A stretch of DNA of 64,000 nucleotides from Isoetes taiwanensis (Eukaryota > Streptophyta > Lycopodiopsida > Isoetales > Isoetaceae), in assembly GCA_021234155.1 (NCBI GenBank), contig JAJEKV010000001.1, positions 18,805,382 to 18,869,381 on the forward strand. The letters run 5' to 3'. Positions 11,599-22,479 of the stretch are shown one piece after another (position 1 is the stretch's first letter; each line of letters opens with the position of its first letter). The notes under the pieces are model-generated. The model was given only the letters and a program-made list of their open reading frames with translations, made no database searches and was not told the origin of the DNA. The position numbers were made by a program, and so were the translations under genes.

Positions 11599-14500
11599 AT
11601 GGCTGATAATTCACTTGCAATTCTCAATCCGAATGCCAATCCCAATTCTAATTCCGAGAGCATTGTTGATCAGGAAAGGAGAATTTATCTGGATTTTGAA
11701 GCCAAGAGGAAGAGAGAATCCAGAAAGAGATTGAAACTAAAGGAAAAAGAAAACATTGCACCAAATGAGAAGAAGAGAAAACATTTTCTAAGTGATAGAA
11801 GGTTGCAAGAGCTGTCAAAAGAGCTAACTGACTCTTTTAATCACATTGTGAGGAATGTTTCAGAGGATTTAGACAAAGGGAGAATTCTTCAAAGACTTTT
11901 GAAGAAAAATACACATTTACCATTGCAAGGAGAATTACCAGATCCCAAGAACCTGGCTGTAATGCATACCATGATTTCCAATGTCCGAGAGACAATGCAG
12001 GCCCAAAAAATGCAAAGAAAACTGATAATTTGCAAGCAAGAAAGAGCACTCTACAAATGGCAGCCTGTTCGGGCCCAGGGATCAATCAATCTGTAATTTC
12101 AAGGGTTCTATCTATTCCACGAAAAACTGTTGCCATGGCATTTAGAAGACGAATTTTTGCAGAATCTGAAACTGGCCCCTGGTCAATGTTTGGAAGGAAG
12201 AGAAGAAAAGATGCCTTCACAGCTGAAGAAATAGCCACAATCAGGAAGTATTGGGACGAAAATACCAGAGTATCACCTTATAAGAAGCATGTGAGGAAGC
12301 ATTTGAATGATAAAGGTGAGAAAATTGATCATCCTATTCATCTGCTAGAGATGACACAGGTATAGTTTCGACCATACATTTTGAATGCTTTCTTTCTTTC
12401 TTTTTGTTTAGAAAGTAACTAAATTTTTTCATTGTGCAGGTTCAACTATATCTTGGTTTCAAGAAGGAACATCCAGATATGAAGATGTCCCAGCAGGCTT
12501 TCGAGAAACTGAAGCCAAGCTACATTAGAAAATTAAAAGAAAGGGAGACCTGTTGCTGCCAATACCATTTGCATTTAGAATTTGCAAGGCAGGCCATCAA
12601 TAATATGAGGACAGATCCTCATGGTGTTCACAAGGAATGTAAATGTAAGTGCAAAGTTTGTGGCCCAGGTCAGATCTGTATGGCCAAGGAGAACACCATT
12701 AAATCAACTAGTGATTATTGGAGAATGGTGGTGTGCCAAAAGGATGAGAGTGAAGAGTGGCATAAGCACGTGTGTTTGATCTGGAACTTGTACAAAGTGT
12801 GGGTTAAAGAAGTAAGTATGGTTTCCTTTTGCTTGTACATTACTTTTAAGTAGTATCTAATCTAAACATGTTTCCTGTCTGATAGTCTTGGTCATCTTTT
12901 CCTCAACAGAGTTATCTTGTCCAGGTTGTATGTGAGTGTCCCTGCTTAAAAGGAATGCTCAGCTTCACTCAAACACAGGAAAAGATTGAGTGTTCATGCC
13001 TGCAGATTTATGTTCTCTGAAATTTCAAAGTCTGCTACCTTGAAATAACTAAGTCTGTAACTAAATCACATTGTGCCTTGCTTTTATTTGAAGCACTAAG
13101 GTTTGCAGGTATTCTCTGAGTTGTCGAGTCTAATCCAGGTGATAGAATTCCAAAATTATCCTATTAGAGTGATGTGCAAAATCTTGGATTCTGCCAGGGA
13201 CATTGACCAATTCTTGACCCGGTCAGTGTGATCATTTTCAACAAGCTCTGATGCAAGACTTCAGTCCAGACTGAATCCACATATTCTCAGCCCCTTTGAG
13301 TTCATGCCAAGATTAAAATCATTTGCAAAACCATTAGGTTGTGGCTGTAAGGAGTCTTAGAGTCTAGCGCTTTTTTTTTTCTTGAATTGGGAAAGTTGAA
13401 TGCGATACATCCGCCATTATTGTTTTGTATTGCGGGTTGTCAACATGTCCTAAAGAGAGGAAAGCAAAAGTCTATCAATGTCCAATGGAAAGTATTTGAA
13501 AAGGTACTAACTATCAAATTCAAGCATATTACTTTTTAGGAGTTGAGCTAATCATTTGACATTGAACCCGGCGTGACAAGAAGTCCAAAAAAGAATCTTG
13601 CCAAGCTATCTAAACCTGCAAAGGTTACTAGATTGGCCTACAAGACAGGCAGTCCTTTTGAATTTAATGAGCATGCAACAAAGACTATGAAGTCTTTTGT
13701 TCCACATAATTATAAAGCTCATTGGCAAGCTAAGGAATTCAAGAAATGCTTGGCAACCATACCGGATGATACTATTGTTTACGTCATAGACTTTGCAGAA
13801 AATTACGGATTTAAGATCCAACAGGGAAGCTCAATCACGTCATTGGCATCTTGATCAGGTGTCAATTCTAGTGCATATTACTTACAGGAGGATGAAGAAA
13901 GAAGAAGAAGAAGAAAGAAGGAAGAGAGCTTGAACAAGAAGAACAAGGACTCGGCCAAGGAGAAGAGAAAACAAACTCTCAAAGGTATTGTAAAGGAGAC
14001 TCATTTCTATATTAGTGATGACAAAACACATGACACAGAATTTGTCCAACATTGTCTACAAATGCATGCTGATTGGTTGCAAAGTATTGGAGTTGAATAT
14101 AAGAAACATGTATTTTGGAGTGATGGCTGTTCTTCACAGTTCAAGTCTTCAAGACCATTCCATTTTCTTGGTAGATTTTATGGGAGAAAGGGTAAGGATC
14201 TCCTATGGAATTTTTTTGCTAGCTCACATGGCAAAGGTGAGCATGATGGTGCTGGTGCAGTTATAAAGAGGATACTAACTCAAGAGCAAATGAAGTACAA
14301 TGGATGCAAACTGCAGTGTGCACATGAGGTTGTTAATTTTCTCCAATTGTACTTTCAAAATCATCCATCTGATAATGATATCAAAAGGTATTATTCCTTT
14401 TTTTTTGTTGTTTTTAGACAGTGCTGAATTCTGCTGTCCAGCACTTAAAGCACTTACAACACTTGATGTTACAGGTTATTCTGGGAGGTGGAGTCTTCAA

Positions 14501-15012
14501 ACATTGACAGATCTGAAAAAATTGAATGCCATACCTTGAAGGGAACAACAAAGCTTCACTGCATCAGGCCATGTGACAAGGAAAACTCTTTGAAGGTAGC
14601 TTATAGACCATTGTCATGCTTTTGCAACTATTGCATTCAATTCAAGTGGGATAAATGTGTGTATGTGAGTCGAATTGGTGATTGGGAGAACAGTGAGTTG
14701 AGGTTAAAGGAGACTAGGAATACAGGTAACAACATTGAAAATGAAGAAGAGGCCGAGTTTGATATTGAGGAAGAAGAAGAGGATGAAGATGATGTAATGA
14801 GTTCCATGATAGAAGTGGGGGATAATTTTGCTGTAAATGCTGAAGAAGGTAATGAAGAAGGGGTAGATTTTTATGTGCTTAGGTGCACTGAAGCAAAGAA
14901 TAATTTGCTAGAAAATTATAAGGATGGATGGGGGAATGTGTTTGGGGTAGAAGAAGTTATTGTCTCGGGACTTTATTACAAACAAATTCTAGGTCGTCCT
15001 AAATTTTGGTGA
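11599..15012 (+). pseudogene. Transposase-like gene (DDE/D RNase H-fold type), interrupted
   Basis: Exon-like blocks lie at 11599-12096, 12030-12359, 12440-12853, 13573-13854, 13930-14388 and 14475-15012. Canonical introns fit at 12360-12439 and 14389-14474. The N-terminal part is basic. A Cys/His-rich block follows (FEKLKPSYIRKLKERETCC, then CKCKCKVC). Candidate catalytic positions are the Asp in VYVIDFAENY (about 13790), the Asp in FWSDGCSSQFK (about 14120) and the acidic residues of SHGKGEHDGAGA (about 14230). A second Cys cluster and a long acidic tail close the protein. A one-base shift after DFAENYGFKIQ and another between the first two blocks break the frame, so this copy is probably inactive. 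From memory, similar DFAENY...SDG...SHGKG proteins occur widely as unannotated transposon-like proteins. Superfamily not assigned. Confidence 0.7.
13193..13364 (+). repeat. Internal direct repeat, copy 1
   Basis: About 170 bp, from GCCAGGGACATTGACC to GGCTGTAAGGAGTCTTAG, recurs with modest divergence at 15391-15558. It lies in a presumed intron of the transposase-like gene. Confidence 0.8.
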
Positions 15013-15724
15013 TGGAGGACAAACACGAGGCAAGTGTTTATAGCCATCTTGTAAGACCGGTCAAAGTTTGACATGATTCGGATGAAGATGACTCTAACAT
15101 GTATACCATGGATGAAGACACTTGCCAACAAATCATGAGTAGTCTTCCAACTACCTCATAGAAGGTAATGGATGAAGTATAATGGATGCAAACTGCGGGG
15201 ATCAAAAGGTATTTTCCCCTTTTTTAGTTCTTTTTAGCATGTTCTCGATAAGTCTTTGCCCAAGACTTAAAGCACTTACTGACACTTATTATTATTGTGT
15301 TTTTTCGGGAGGCGAGTCTTCAAAATTTGAATCTAGTGGGAGGTTAATTCTGAATTACGATCTTTGGGAGGTGCGCAAAAGTTGACTTCGGCCGGGGACA
15401 TTGACCAAATTTTGACCTGGTCGGTGTCATCAATATGAACAAGGTCGATGCAATACTTGGTCAAAATCAATCCACATCTTCTCAACTCCTTTGAGTTCCT
15501 GCCAAGATTAAAATCATTTGCAAACAGTTTGGGTTGTGGCTGTAATTAGTCTTGGAGTACAAAATGGTACATTGCAAGATGGTACAAAATTCTTTTGTAG
15601 TTACAAAATGGAGACAAATCTGCACTCTCATAGTATCTGTACAAAATGGAGGCAAATCTGCACTCACATACTTACATGCCTCTATGTAACAAAATTGAGG
15701 CAATTTAAAAAGTTTACACTAGGA
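15013..15724. other. Region between the two convergent genes of the DNA transposon
   Basis: It holds the rearranged duplicate of transposase-gene segments (15180-15560) and a short direct repeat of an ACAAAATGGAG(A/G)CAAATCTGCACTC unit at about 15603-15666. No independent gene is seen. Confidence 0.6.
15391..15558 (+). repeat. Internal direct repeat, copy 2
   Basis: Second copy of the 13193-13364 repeat. Just upstream, 15180-15330 resembles 14290-14510, including the AATGGATGCAAACTGC start and the CTTAAAGCACTT intron motif. The 15180-15560 stretch is therefore a rearranged duplicate of parts of the transposase gene. Confidence 0.75.
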
Positions 15725-18633
15725 TCAGGAATCTAAAAACTTCTGTAGATGAACCAACTGGTCTGCACTGAAAACATTTCGATGTGCATCAACTAACCAC
15801 TGAATCTGGCCCTTGCATGCTTTGACCAGCAGTTTCTTATCTGCTCCAATGTCCTGCTGGAATAATTCTTCAAGAACACCCAAGGAAAGACTTGTATAAC
15901 ATTCTGCTCTAGTGTTATCCTTGATGCTGACTAAAGTATCTTCAAACATGTGTAACCTGTCTAATTATTGGAAGCAAATAAATGTCCAGAATTGTATCGG
16001 TTGGTCGTGGTGAAAGTAGGCACCATAATGGAAGTAAATGGTGGGGACAGAAATGTCTTGTAAACCTCATCATGCAAGAATTACATTTACGCCATACTCG
16101 GGGAAAATTTGCATATACCTTATGGAGTGGCTTCATAAAAATAGGATTAGAAGACTCCAAAAGGATACTTGAAAGGCATCTCATCACAGAAACTCTGGTC
16201 CCAAATGAAGATGAATTTGTCTTTCTTAGCAGGACATAGGACATCAAGCACCTCATGAACATTAAATCTGTTCATAGAGGACCAAATGGCTAAGTCATAC
16301 CAGTAAGATGCTTCCTCCAAGAAAGCATGTACTCCGACTGAATACAACTACTTTGTTAGTTGTTGATGATTTTAATAATTGAGGGTTTATCTTTTAAGAT
16401 CATCCCTCAATTGACTGCCTCTTCTAAACGTCTTCACGAGAACGCCATTAAGATCTAGAATCAGCAATCTCTTTTGCCTAATAACAATTGGCGGTCGCGG
16501 TGGAACTTGAAGCTACATTTACACTTTGTACTTGATGGACCTAACATTCACAACATTAATCAAGTGAATACACACCCAAATTCAAGTACAAATATTGAGA
16601 TTAAATTAAAAAAGCACAAGACCTGGAAGTTAATAGGGAGACATTTAAATCCTCATCACTTTGGACTACTTTGTCACTCCCTGAAGATTACAGAAGACAA
16701 CTCAAATAATGAATACAATAATTTAAGAATTCAAATTAAACAATCAGGAATGAATTATTCTGCTCAAGGGGATGCTGTTAATCCCCCTCATGGATTCAAT
16801 CATTGCTGCAATTTTTGTACCTTTATCTTGTACAGAGATAGTCTTTGCGGCTTGTACATTTGGTGCAGGTTCTAGTATTGGCTGCTCTTCATGAACTTCT
16901 TTTGAACTTTCAAACCCTGCACCTGCAATATCAGCAAGGGTTGAGTTTATGTTGTCCATGACATTCTTCTCAACCTCTTCTTCATTGCCTTGCAAGTTCT
17001 GTTGCCCTGCATCATTCCCATCATTCTTTTGACCTCTCCCTCTCAAAGGATACTTTCTAGTAACCTTGGCTTTGGTCTGAACAGCTGCTTTGGCCTTGCC
17101 ACCTCCTTTCTTTTGCTAGTCTATTCTTTATTCAATGTCTTCTTTTCCTTCCTGTCTTCTTCACAACCATCATCAGCTTTTTCTTCTTGATCTTGCTTAC
17201 GCTTCTTCACGGTTGGAGTGTGTAAGACATACTCAATCTCCTCATCACAGGCGACCTTTGTTTCTTCACGAAATTTCTTGCCACTTCTTAACTGCATTGG
17301 GGTCACCTGTCCCTGAACATTCTCTGTTTCAATATCAGAATCATCCCTGACATGACTCAACCTTCTCTTCGTGCTAGTAGAAGGGGACTTCAATTGGTCA
17401 GATTGCACATCTACTACATCTTCAATTGCCCGGCCTGTATTTGATCCCAAATCTGATTTTACGAAACTTAATCTAGGATCAAAGGAAGCAACACTGCTCA
17501 ATGCAGCAGGAATGCTCAAGCCAAGCTCAACATAAAGGTCTTCAGGAACTAGGCATTCACATTTCAAACATTTGCCTTCCTTTAACAAGGCAGCACACAT
17601 CACATGATATTCATGTGAGCAATCAAGAATTAAAGAAAGCTTGTACTTATCAGGAAATCCCAAACCACAAGCATTACAAAAATTTTGTAAAAAACCTGGA
17701 AGATTTCTCTTGATGGTGTTATTGCAGAAAGTTGAATTCTTGATGTCTCCTAGACTGTCAAGGTTTTTTGCATATTCCTTGGCTGCCTTGATGTCACCAT
17801 CCAGTTGAATTAATTGTGCCTCCAAATTTCCCTTCTTCAAAATCAGATCGGATCTCAGTGCATAATGACTCCATGGACTCTGCAAAGCATACTCCTCAAA
17901 CATTAACTTTCTCTCCAACTCCTTTATTTCTGTTCTACTTCTGTGTCATGAACATGCCCCTCTTTTCAACAAGCATTGATTTCAATCGTTCCATCTTTGT
18001 GTCTTTTTCGGTTAGCCTTTTAAAAATTTTGTCATTTGACTTTTCTTCTTGTTTGCCCGGGCTAACAACTATATCCTGCATTTCTTTTTCCATCGAGTTT
18101 TCTTGATCATAAGTTTTTTTCCAGATTCTCTGTCACTATCTGCGATTCGGTTTCAAGTTTGTGCGATCAAGTTTACTACTTGCTACCTCTTTTGCTTCAA
18201 ACCGGGGCTTTGAATCAATTTCTTGTTTCTCTTTAAAACCCTGAACTCTCGGCCTGCTATGCCTGTAAACCATAACCTGTGCACCATATGCAGCCCAATT
18301 GATTTGATGGCCTTCAGGATCTTCAAGACCTTCTTGGCAATTTTCCCAAGCAAATGCAAAGGGCAAATTGCTTTCGACTTCATTGTTTGAAACCCCGTCT
18401 GGATAAAGAATCCTTAACAAACTGTCCAATTTGGCCTTCAGATGTGGCTGAATAGCAGCAACTTTAGTGCCAGCCTTCGACTTGGAATTGAGGGGTTCTT
18501 GCCAAACTAATTCCCACTGTTCTTGTGTAACATTATTTGCCAGCCAATTGAATCTGCTCTGAGGCTGCAAACCATGGTTTGAAAGGCCGTGTATCCTTTC
18601 GAAATCCTCAGCTGTAACTGCCTCCTCTACCAT
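15725..18633 (-). pseudogene. Accessory protein with RING-H2-type zinc finger, in the DNA transposon
   Basis: On the minus strand the gene starts at an ATG at 18633 (MVEEAVTAEDFERIHGL). The block 18633-18136 encodes a Trp-rich N-terminal region. The block 17918-17121 holds a coiled-coil-like stretch and then a zinc-binding pattern C-x2-C-x15-C-x-H-x2-H-x2-C-x8-C-x2-C (residues 81-120 of that block), which matches RING-H2 spacing. A charged, nuclear-signal-like tail follows. Further blocks at 16347-16147, 16262-15942 and 15949-15725 continue leftward in shifted frames. Either introns or frame breaks separate the blocks; I cannot separate the two. It converges on the transposase and lies within the same TIRs. 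Ubiquitin ligase activity is an inference from the cysteine/histidine spacing only. Confidence 0.6.
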
Positions 18634-18843
18634 TGTAATCGATTCACGAATGTAAGTTCCGGATAATTGATCTATGATGTGAGCGGGAGAAAAACAGAGC
18701 CAAAGAAACACAAATTGGGATAAAAAAAAAGGAAGGTGCCTGGAAGCTAGGTGCGCGCGGGAACCGAGGTCGAGATTGTGGGAGGTATAACTACGGGTTG
18801 CTAAGTGCTTGGAAGTGCTTTAGGTGCTAAGTGCTTTCGCGTT

Positions 18844-18861
18844 TTTTTGGGTAGCATTACC
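18844..18861 (-). repeat. Right terminal inverted repeat
   Basis: TTTTTGGGTAGCATTACC, the exact partner of the left end. The neighbouring 18795-18840 repeats AAGTGCTT units. Confidence 0.9.
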
Positions 18862-19154
18862 GATGCATATTCTTTGCCGTTGGTATTTGGATGGATGATC
18901 CACCCTTCGTGGTGGATATTTATATATATATATATATTTGTGTTGTGTGCTAACATCTATTCATGCTTCCGCGACTTAGGAGTCCCACTGAAGGCGTGGG
19001 CCGAATGACACCTCCGTGTCCTTCACTCGGGCATCTCTCTATAGATGGCCCGGGATAGACGGAGGGCCCTGTTCATGGCGAGATGGTCGCCATGGGAGGG
19101 GAAAGTCCCCGTATGTATACGGCCGGGGGTCGTATATATTCAGGGAGCGTCACA

Positions 19155-20244
19155 TCAGCAAAGCAGATGAAGCTGTAATATTCATTCCTCATATCTTATC
19201 ATAAATTTTCTCTGAAAACCCCAAATGGATCATTGATTTCTTTAAGAACTCCCAATTGATGGTGTCACAAGCCCTTTTAAAATCGAGTTTCAGAAGCCTA
19301 CATCCTTGGTTGGATTGCTTGTTCCAGTGCAAACATTTAGCAGCACCAATAGTTATCAAGGATGTATCTGTCATGTAAAAAAGCTGATTGACATAGGCTA
19401 ATAACTGACTGGAGCACCATCTTTAACCTGTTAGCCAGAATCTTTGCTAAGACTTTATAGGTTGTATTAGTGAGGGAAATTGGTCTCCAGTTCTCTAATT
19501 CTTCAAGACACTCAACCTTTGGAATAAGAGCTATGTGCCCAGCATTAATAGCAGGATTTAATTTGTTTGCTTTCCAAGCCCCCTGAAAGAAATAATTAAA
19601 TCAGCTTTCATCACTTCCCAAAACTCCATGTAAAATTCAGGCTGGAAGCCATCAGGTCCAGGACTTTTGCCCTTGGCCATAGATTTAAAAGTGTCCTTAA
19701 TTTCTTCCTCCTTGGGAACAGCTAAGAGTTCAGCTTCCTCAATTTGTTTTTCTTTTCTTGGAATCTTGTCAAAGAATTCTTGGAGCTTAGAGTGATTTAT
19801 AGGTTGCTCAGTAAAGAGTTTAGAATATTCTGCATGGAAGAAGTCTGCAATACTTTTTGAATCTTCAAACCATTTACCTCCAACTCCTTTTGCCCTAATA
19901 ATTCCATTGTTCAATAGCCTGTTTTTAGCACTCCTGAAGAAAAAGGCTGAGCTACTATTGTCCATACAATTGATATAATTGCATCTACTTCTTACTGAGA
20001 GACTTTTAGCCTCGTCCTCCTCAATATGTTTGAGCTTGAGCTCCATATCAGCTTCTTTTTCCTATAATTGAATGTTATTTTTATCTGTGAACAACTCCTT
20101 CCTTACCTTATTGATTGCTGTATGAATACTCAATTTTTCCTGTTTTTTACTCAAATACCAAGCCTTCCCCCATTGCTTTATCCACCCTTTAATCCTTCTT
20201 ATTTTTTCAATAAATTCCTTCATAGATTCTGTTGATCTGATCAT
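19155..20244 (-). pseudogene. LINE reverse transcriptase domain, interrupted by the Gypsy insertion
   Basis: The block 20244-20062 is the WGKAWYLSKKQEKLSIHTAI linker. The block 20046-19558 has the diagnostic KSMAKGKSPGPDGFQPEFY motif. The block 19374-19189 has LLKLDFKRACDTINWEFLKK, the first palm motif, in which Tyr is often found where Cys stands here. A stop follows SEKIYDKI and the homologous sequence runs into the Gypsy LTR at 19155. The FADD catalytic box is not in the window. Confidence 0.85.
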
Positions 20245-20531
20245 AGATAGTGAAGTGTAGAATGCTTAAACTCATCACATAACCTTTGAATTGTTTAAAC
20301 TCATCACATAGAATTGCTATCTCCTCCCTTTTGAGATAACTCAGCTTTTGTCAAAACCTGGGGGTAATGATCTAAAATGGAATTACCAGTAGCTCCAGTG
20401 ACAACTACCTTATCCCAAGAGTCAAGAGTTTTATTACATAAGTAACATCTATCTAAAAGACAGGGCACTCTTTGATCTTTTTTCCTTTTGTTACTCCAGG
20501 AATAAGTGTTGGAAGAGGAAGGAGGAATATA

Positions 20532-21011
20532 TCAGAATAAGGACATTAAATTCTCCCAAGCCTCCCTTTCTTTGCTCGACATGTTCATTTTCTTTCCTAA
20601 TTTCTGATCCCAGGTTGGGGTATTGTTAAAATTTCTTGCCATCAAAATGTTATCCAACTTGGAATGTTGAATCCAGCAGGCAATTTCTAACCATTGTACC
20701 TCCCTTTCTGCAGGGTCAGTGGAAGCATATACATTCTTGTTATCTATGTAGAGCACTTCTACAGTCCATCTACCAGAGGGATGCACATATTTATTACTGC
20801 ATGGAATACCCATCCAAGGTGAGCATATTCCACTCCTAGTACCATCTGCCACAGTCCAAACAGAATCCCCAACTCGAGTAATGCACTCTCCCAAATTGCC
20901 TGCCTCAAATTTGGAAAGTCTGTGTTCCTGTACCAGTAGCATATCTGCTTTCATCTCCTTGATTGTAATTAAGGCTCTTTTTCTCTTTAAGGGGCCTCTG
21001 ATCCCCCTCAT
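20532..21011 (-). pseudogene. LINE endonuclease domain
   Basis: MRGIRGPLKRKRALITIKEM, then LLVQEHRLSKFEAGNL and LDNILMARNFNNTPTW match the APE-like endonuclease that opens plant LINE ORF2. The usual GDFN metal-binding motif reads ARNFN, so the catalytic Asp is lost. It nicks target DNA in active family members; this copy cannot be functional. Confidence 0.8.
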
Positions 21012-21107
21012 ATTCCAAGTAACTATTTTTATTAAGCTGGGTATTTTTTCCTTAGTTGCACCCTAAGATTTGAGCCAGGATTACCAGTATAGAATTGAAC
21101 CTTTTTA

Positions 21108-22459
21108 TTATTTTTCTTCCCAATAGGAGTAAAAAAAATCTTCTTTTGAAGCATCATCATCATCCCTGTCATTGAGATTCAATTCTTGATCTATCCCTCC
21201 AATACTGTGATTGATATCCTTCATAGGGGATTTATTAAAGAATTTAAACTCAGTCCCCTTATCAGCAGGGGTTTGAAATTCTTCCAAAGGAGTGCAAGGA
21301 ACTATTTCATTAACCTTATCTGCCTCCATTTCTTTGCTAGCTTTCTCATTTTTCTCCATGATTTTTAACAGAATGTCGTGCAACCCTGGCTCAGACTATT
21401 CTTCCCCATCTGGATCAACCTCAGATTGTTCATGTCCATTTGGAGCATCCTCCTTTTGAGGAGTATCAAATGTAATCTTATTGGGAATTACAGGAGGTTG
21501 TGCAGCCATGGAAGTCTGACCTTTAAATATTATGGTACCGCAAATAGTAATATCTAAATCAGTCGAAGCAGGGTAATCATTTATAGGAGGAAGACTGGAT
21601 TCTTTTTACTTTTCACTAAGTGTGCTGGAGTGACAATCAATCCATTGTGAGCATATTCTTTTCCTTTCGGAATAGTTTCTTGGCCATGTGGGCTTATAGG
21701 GTCCTTGGAACAGGAGTCAGTTAATCTCTGGCCAACTGATGGTCTTATAGAGTTAACCTGATCCTTGCCAACCCCCTGGCCACCTGGGCTTATAAGTAGA
21801 CTATTCTGTTGGTCTTGGTCTTGGCCACATGGATTTACAGAACTAGTCTGACCACGGTTTGGACTTATAAGAACCTTGACCTGGTCAGTAAGCTTGAAGT
21901 CTTGTACCTTCTTTTTCCATTCCTTTCTGACTTTTTTATTTTGATTTTCCAACTTTTATATTTCCTCATGAGTCTTTCTTTGTTGTTGTTTCCTTTTCTT
22001 TCTCTTAGCAACTGATGTCCAACAAGCTACATTCTTTCCCTGATGAGGGTTTTTATTCAGCCCCTGACCACCATTTAAAACTTCTATTCCTTGTGTTCGA
22101 TGATCAGACTGTTGAACTAGATTTGGCATCCTCATCCACTGCCCCTTACACACACCCCCCCCCTCCCCATAAAGTCTTAATCCACATGCATTGCATGGGA
22201 TTGGCAGTCCTGACCATATTAAATTTTGTTTCTTAGGGACATCAATATAATCCACATACTCAATTTGTTTGGGGATGGGTTTAAGAATATCAAATTGGAC
22301 CCAGATTCTTGGCGCCCTATTCGAGATTACCTCACACCCGATGTATTCCCCAACCCCCTTAAACAATTCCTTTAGGATATCTTCATGCCAGTATATCGGT
22401 CTCAATCCTTGAATTGAGCAGGAGGCCGGGTGCTGTAATTCGTCCAACCGTCTACTCAT
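21108..22459 (-). pseudogene. LINE ORF1 remnant
   Basis: The N-terminal block at 22459-21956 reads like the plant LINE ORF1 (DUF4283-type RNA-binding protein): WVQFDILKPIPKQIEYVDYI, then the start of a zinc knuckle, LPIPCNACG. The knuckle lacks a clean CCHC spacing. Blocks at 21952-21581 and 21383-21108 are hydrophilic and acidic, matching the variable tail of these proteins. Stops and frame changes separate the blocks, so the gene is dead. The first codons may be missing through 5' truncation at 22461. Confidence 0.65.
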
Positions 22460-22479
22460 TTCCTTTTATTTTTCCTGTC

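Larger units (their letters stand above)
11282..18861. mobile_element. 7.6 kb DNA transposon with transposase-like and RING-type genes
   Basis: Terminal inverted repeats of 18 bp, GGTAATGCTACCCAAAAA, lie at 11282-11299 and in reverse complement at 18844-18861. Removing the element joins two LTR halves sensibly. Inside, a plus-strand transposase-like gene (11599-15012) and a minus-strand gene (18633-15725) converge. The subterminal 60 bp at both ends are packed with AGTGCTT-type motifs, the usual style of transposase-binding arrays. No clean target duplication is visible (left flank GTAAATAT, right flank GATGCATA). I cannot place it in a named superfamily; the catalytic motifs suggest an RNase H-fold DDE/D transposase. 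Confidence 0.85.
1..19154 (+). mobile_element. Ty3/Gypsy chromovirus with extra upstream ORFs (5' LTR outside window)
   Basis: The order of parts identifies a Ty3/Gypsy element: CCHC zinc knuckle, aspartic protease, reverse transcriptase, RNase H, integrase, GPY/F-like region and a C-terminal chromodomain. These are followed by a polypurine tract and an LTR beginning TGTGACG and ending CGTCACA. Chromodomain, tract and LTR start fit the chromovirus (Tekay/Del-like) branch. No copy of the 3' LTR occurs at the left, so the 5' LTR and primer site lie before position 1, and the internal region exceeds 9.8 kb. That is long for a chromovirus because three extra coding blocks precede gag. The element is an old, broken copy with several breaks in pol. 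It interrupts a LINE on the right (from 19155), and a DNA transposon sits in its 3' LTR. Confidence 0.85.
9896..19154 (+). mobile_element. 3' LTR of the Gypsy element, split by a DNA transposon
   Basis: The LTR starts TGTGACGTTCC at 9896 and ends GGAGCGTCACA at 19154, giving short inverted ends TGTGACG/CGTCACA. The LTR itself occupies 9896-11281 and 18862-19154, about 1,679 bp in all. The rest is an inserted DNA transposon. Sequence right of 19154 is LINE reverse transcriptase, so 19155-19159 (TCAGC) is the expected target duplication. Its partner would be left of the window. Confidence 0.85.
19155..22461 (-). mobile_element. L1-type LINE, truncated at both ends
   Basis: Read on the minus strand, ORF1 is followed by an APE-type endonuclease and a reverse transcriptase. 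The left side is cut by the Gypsy LTR in the middle of the RT palm (…LGFSEKIYDKI). The right side stops at 22461, directly against Copia coding sequence, as expected for a 5'-truncated insertion. The rest of the RT and the poly-A end should lie beyond the Gypsy element to the left of the window. Confidence 0.85.

Noticed and set aside
11272-18870. Possible target duplication of the 7.6 kb DNA transposon
   Set aside because: GTAAATAT on the left and GATGCATA on the right do not match at any sensible length.
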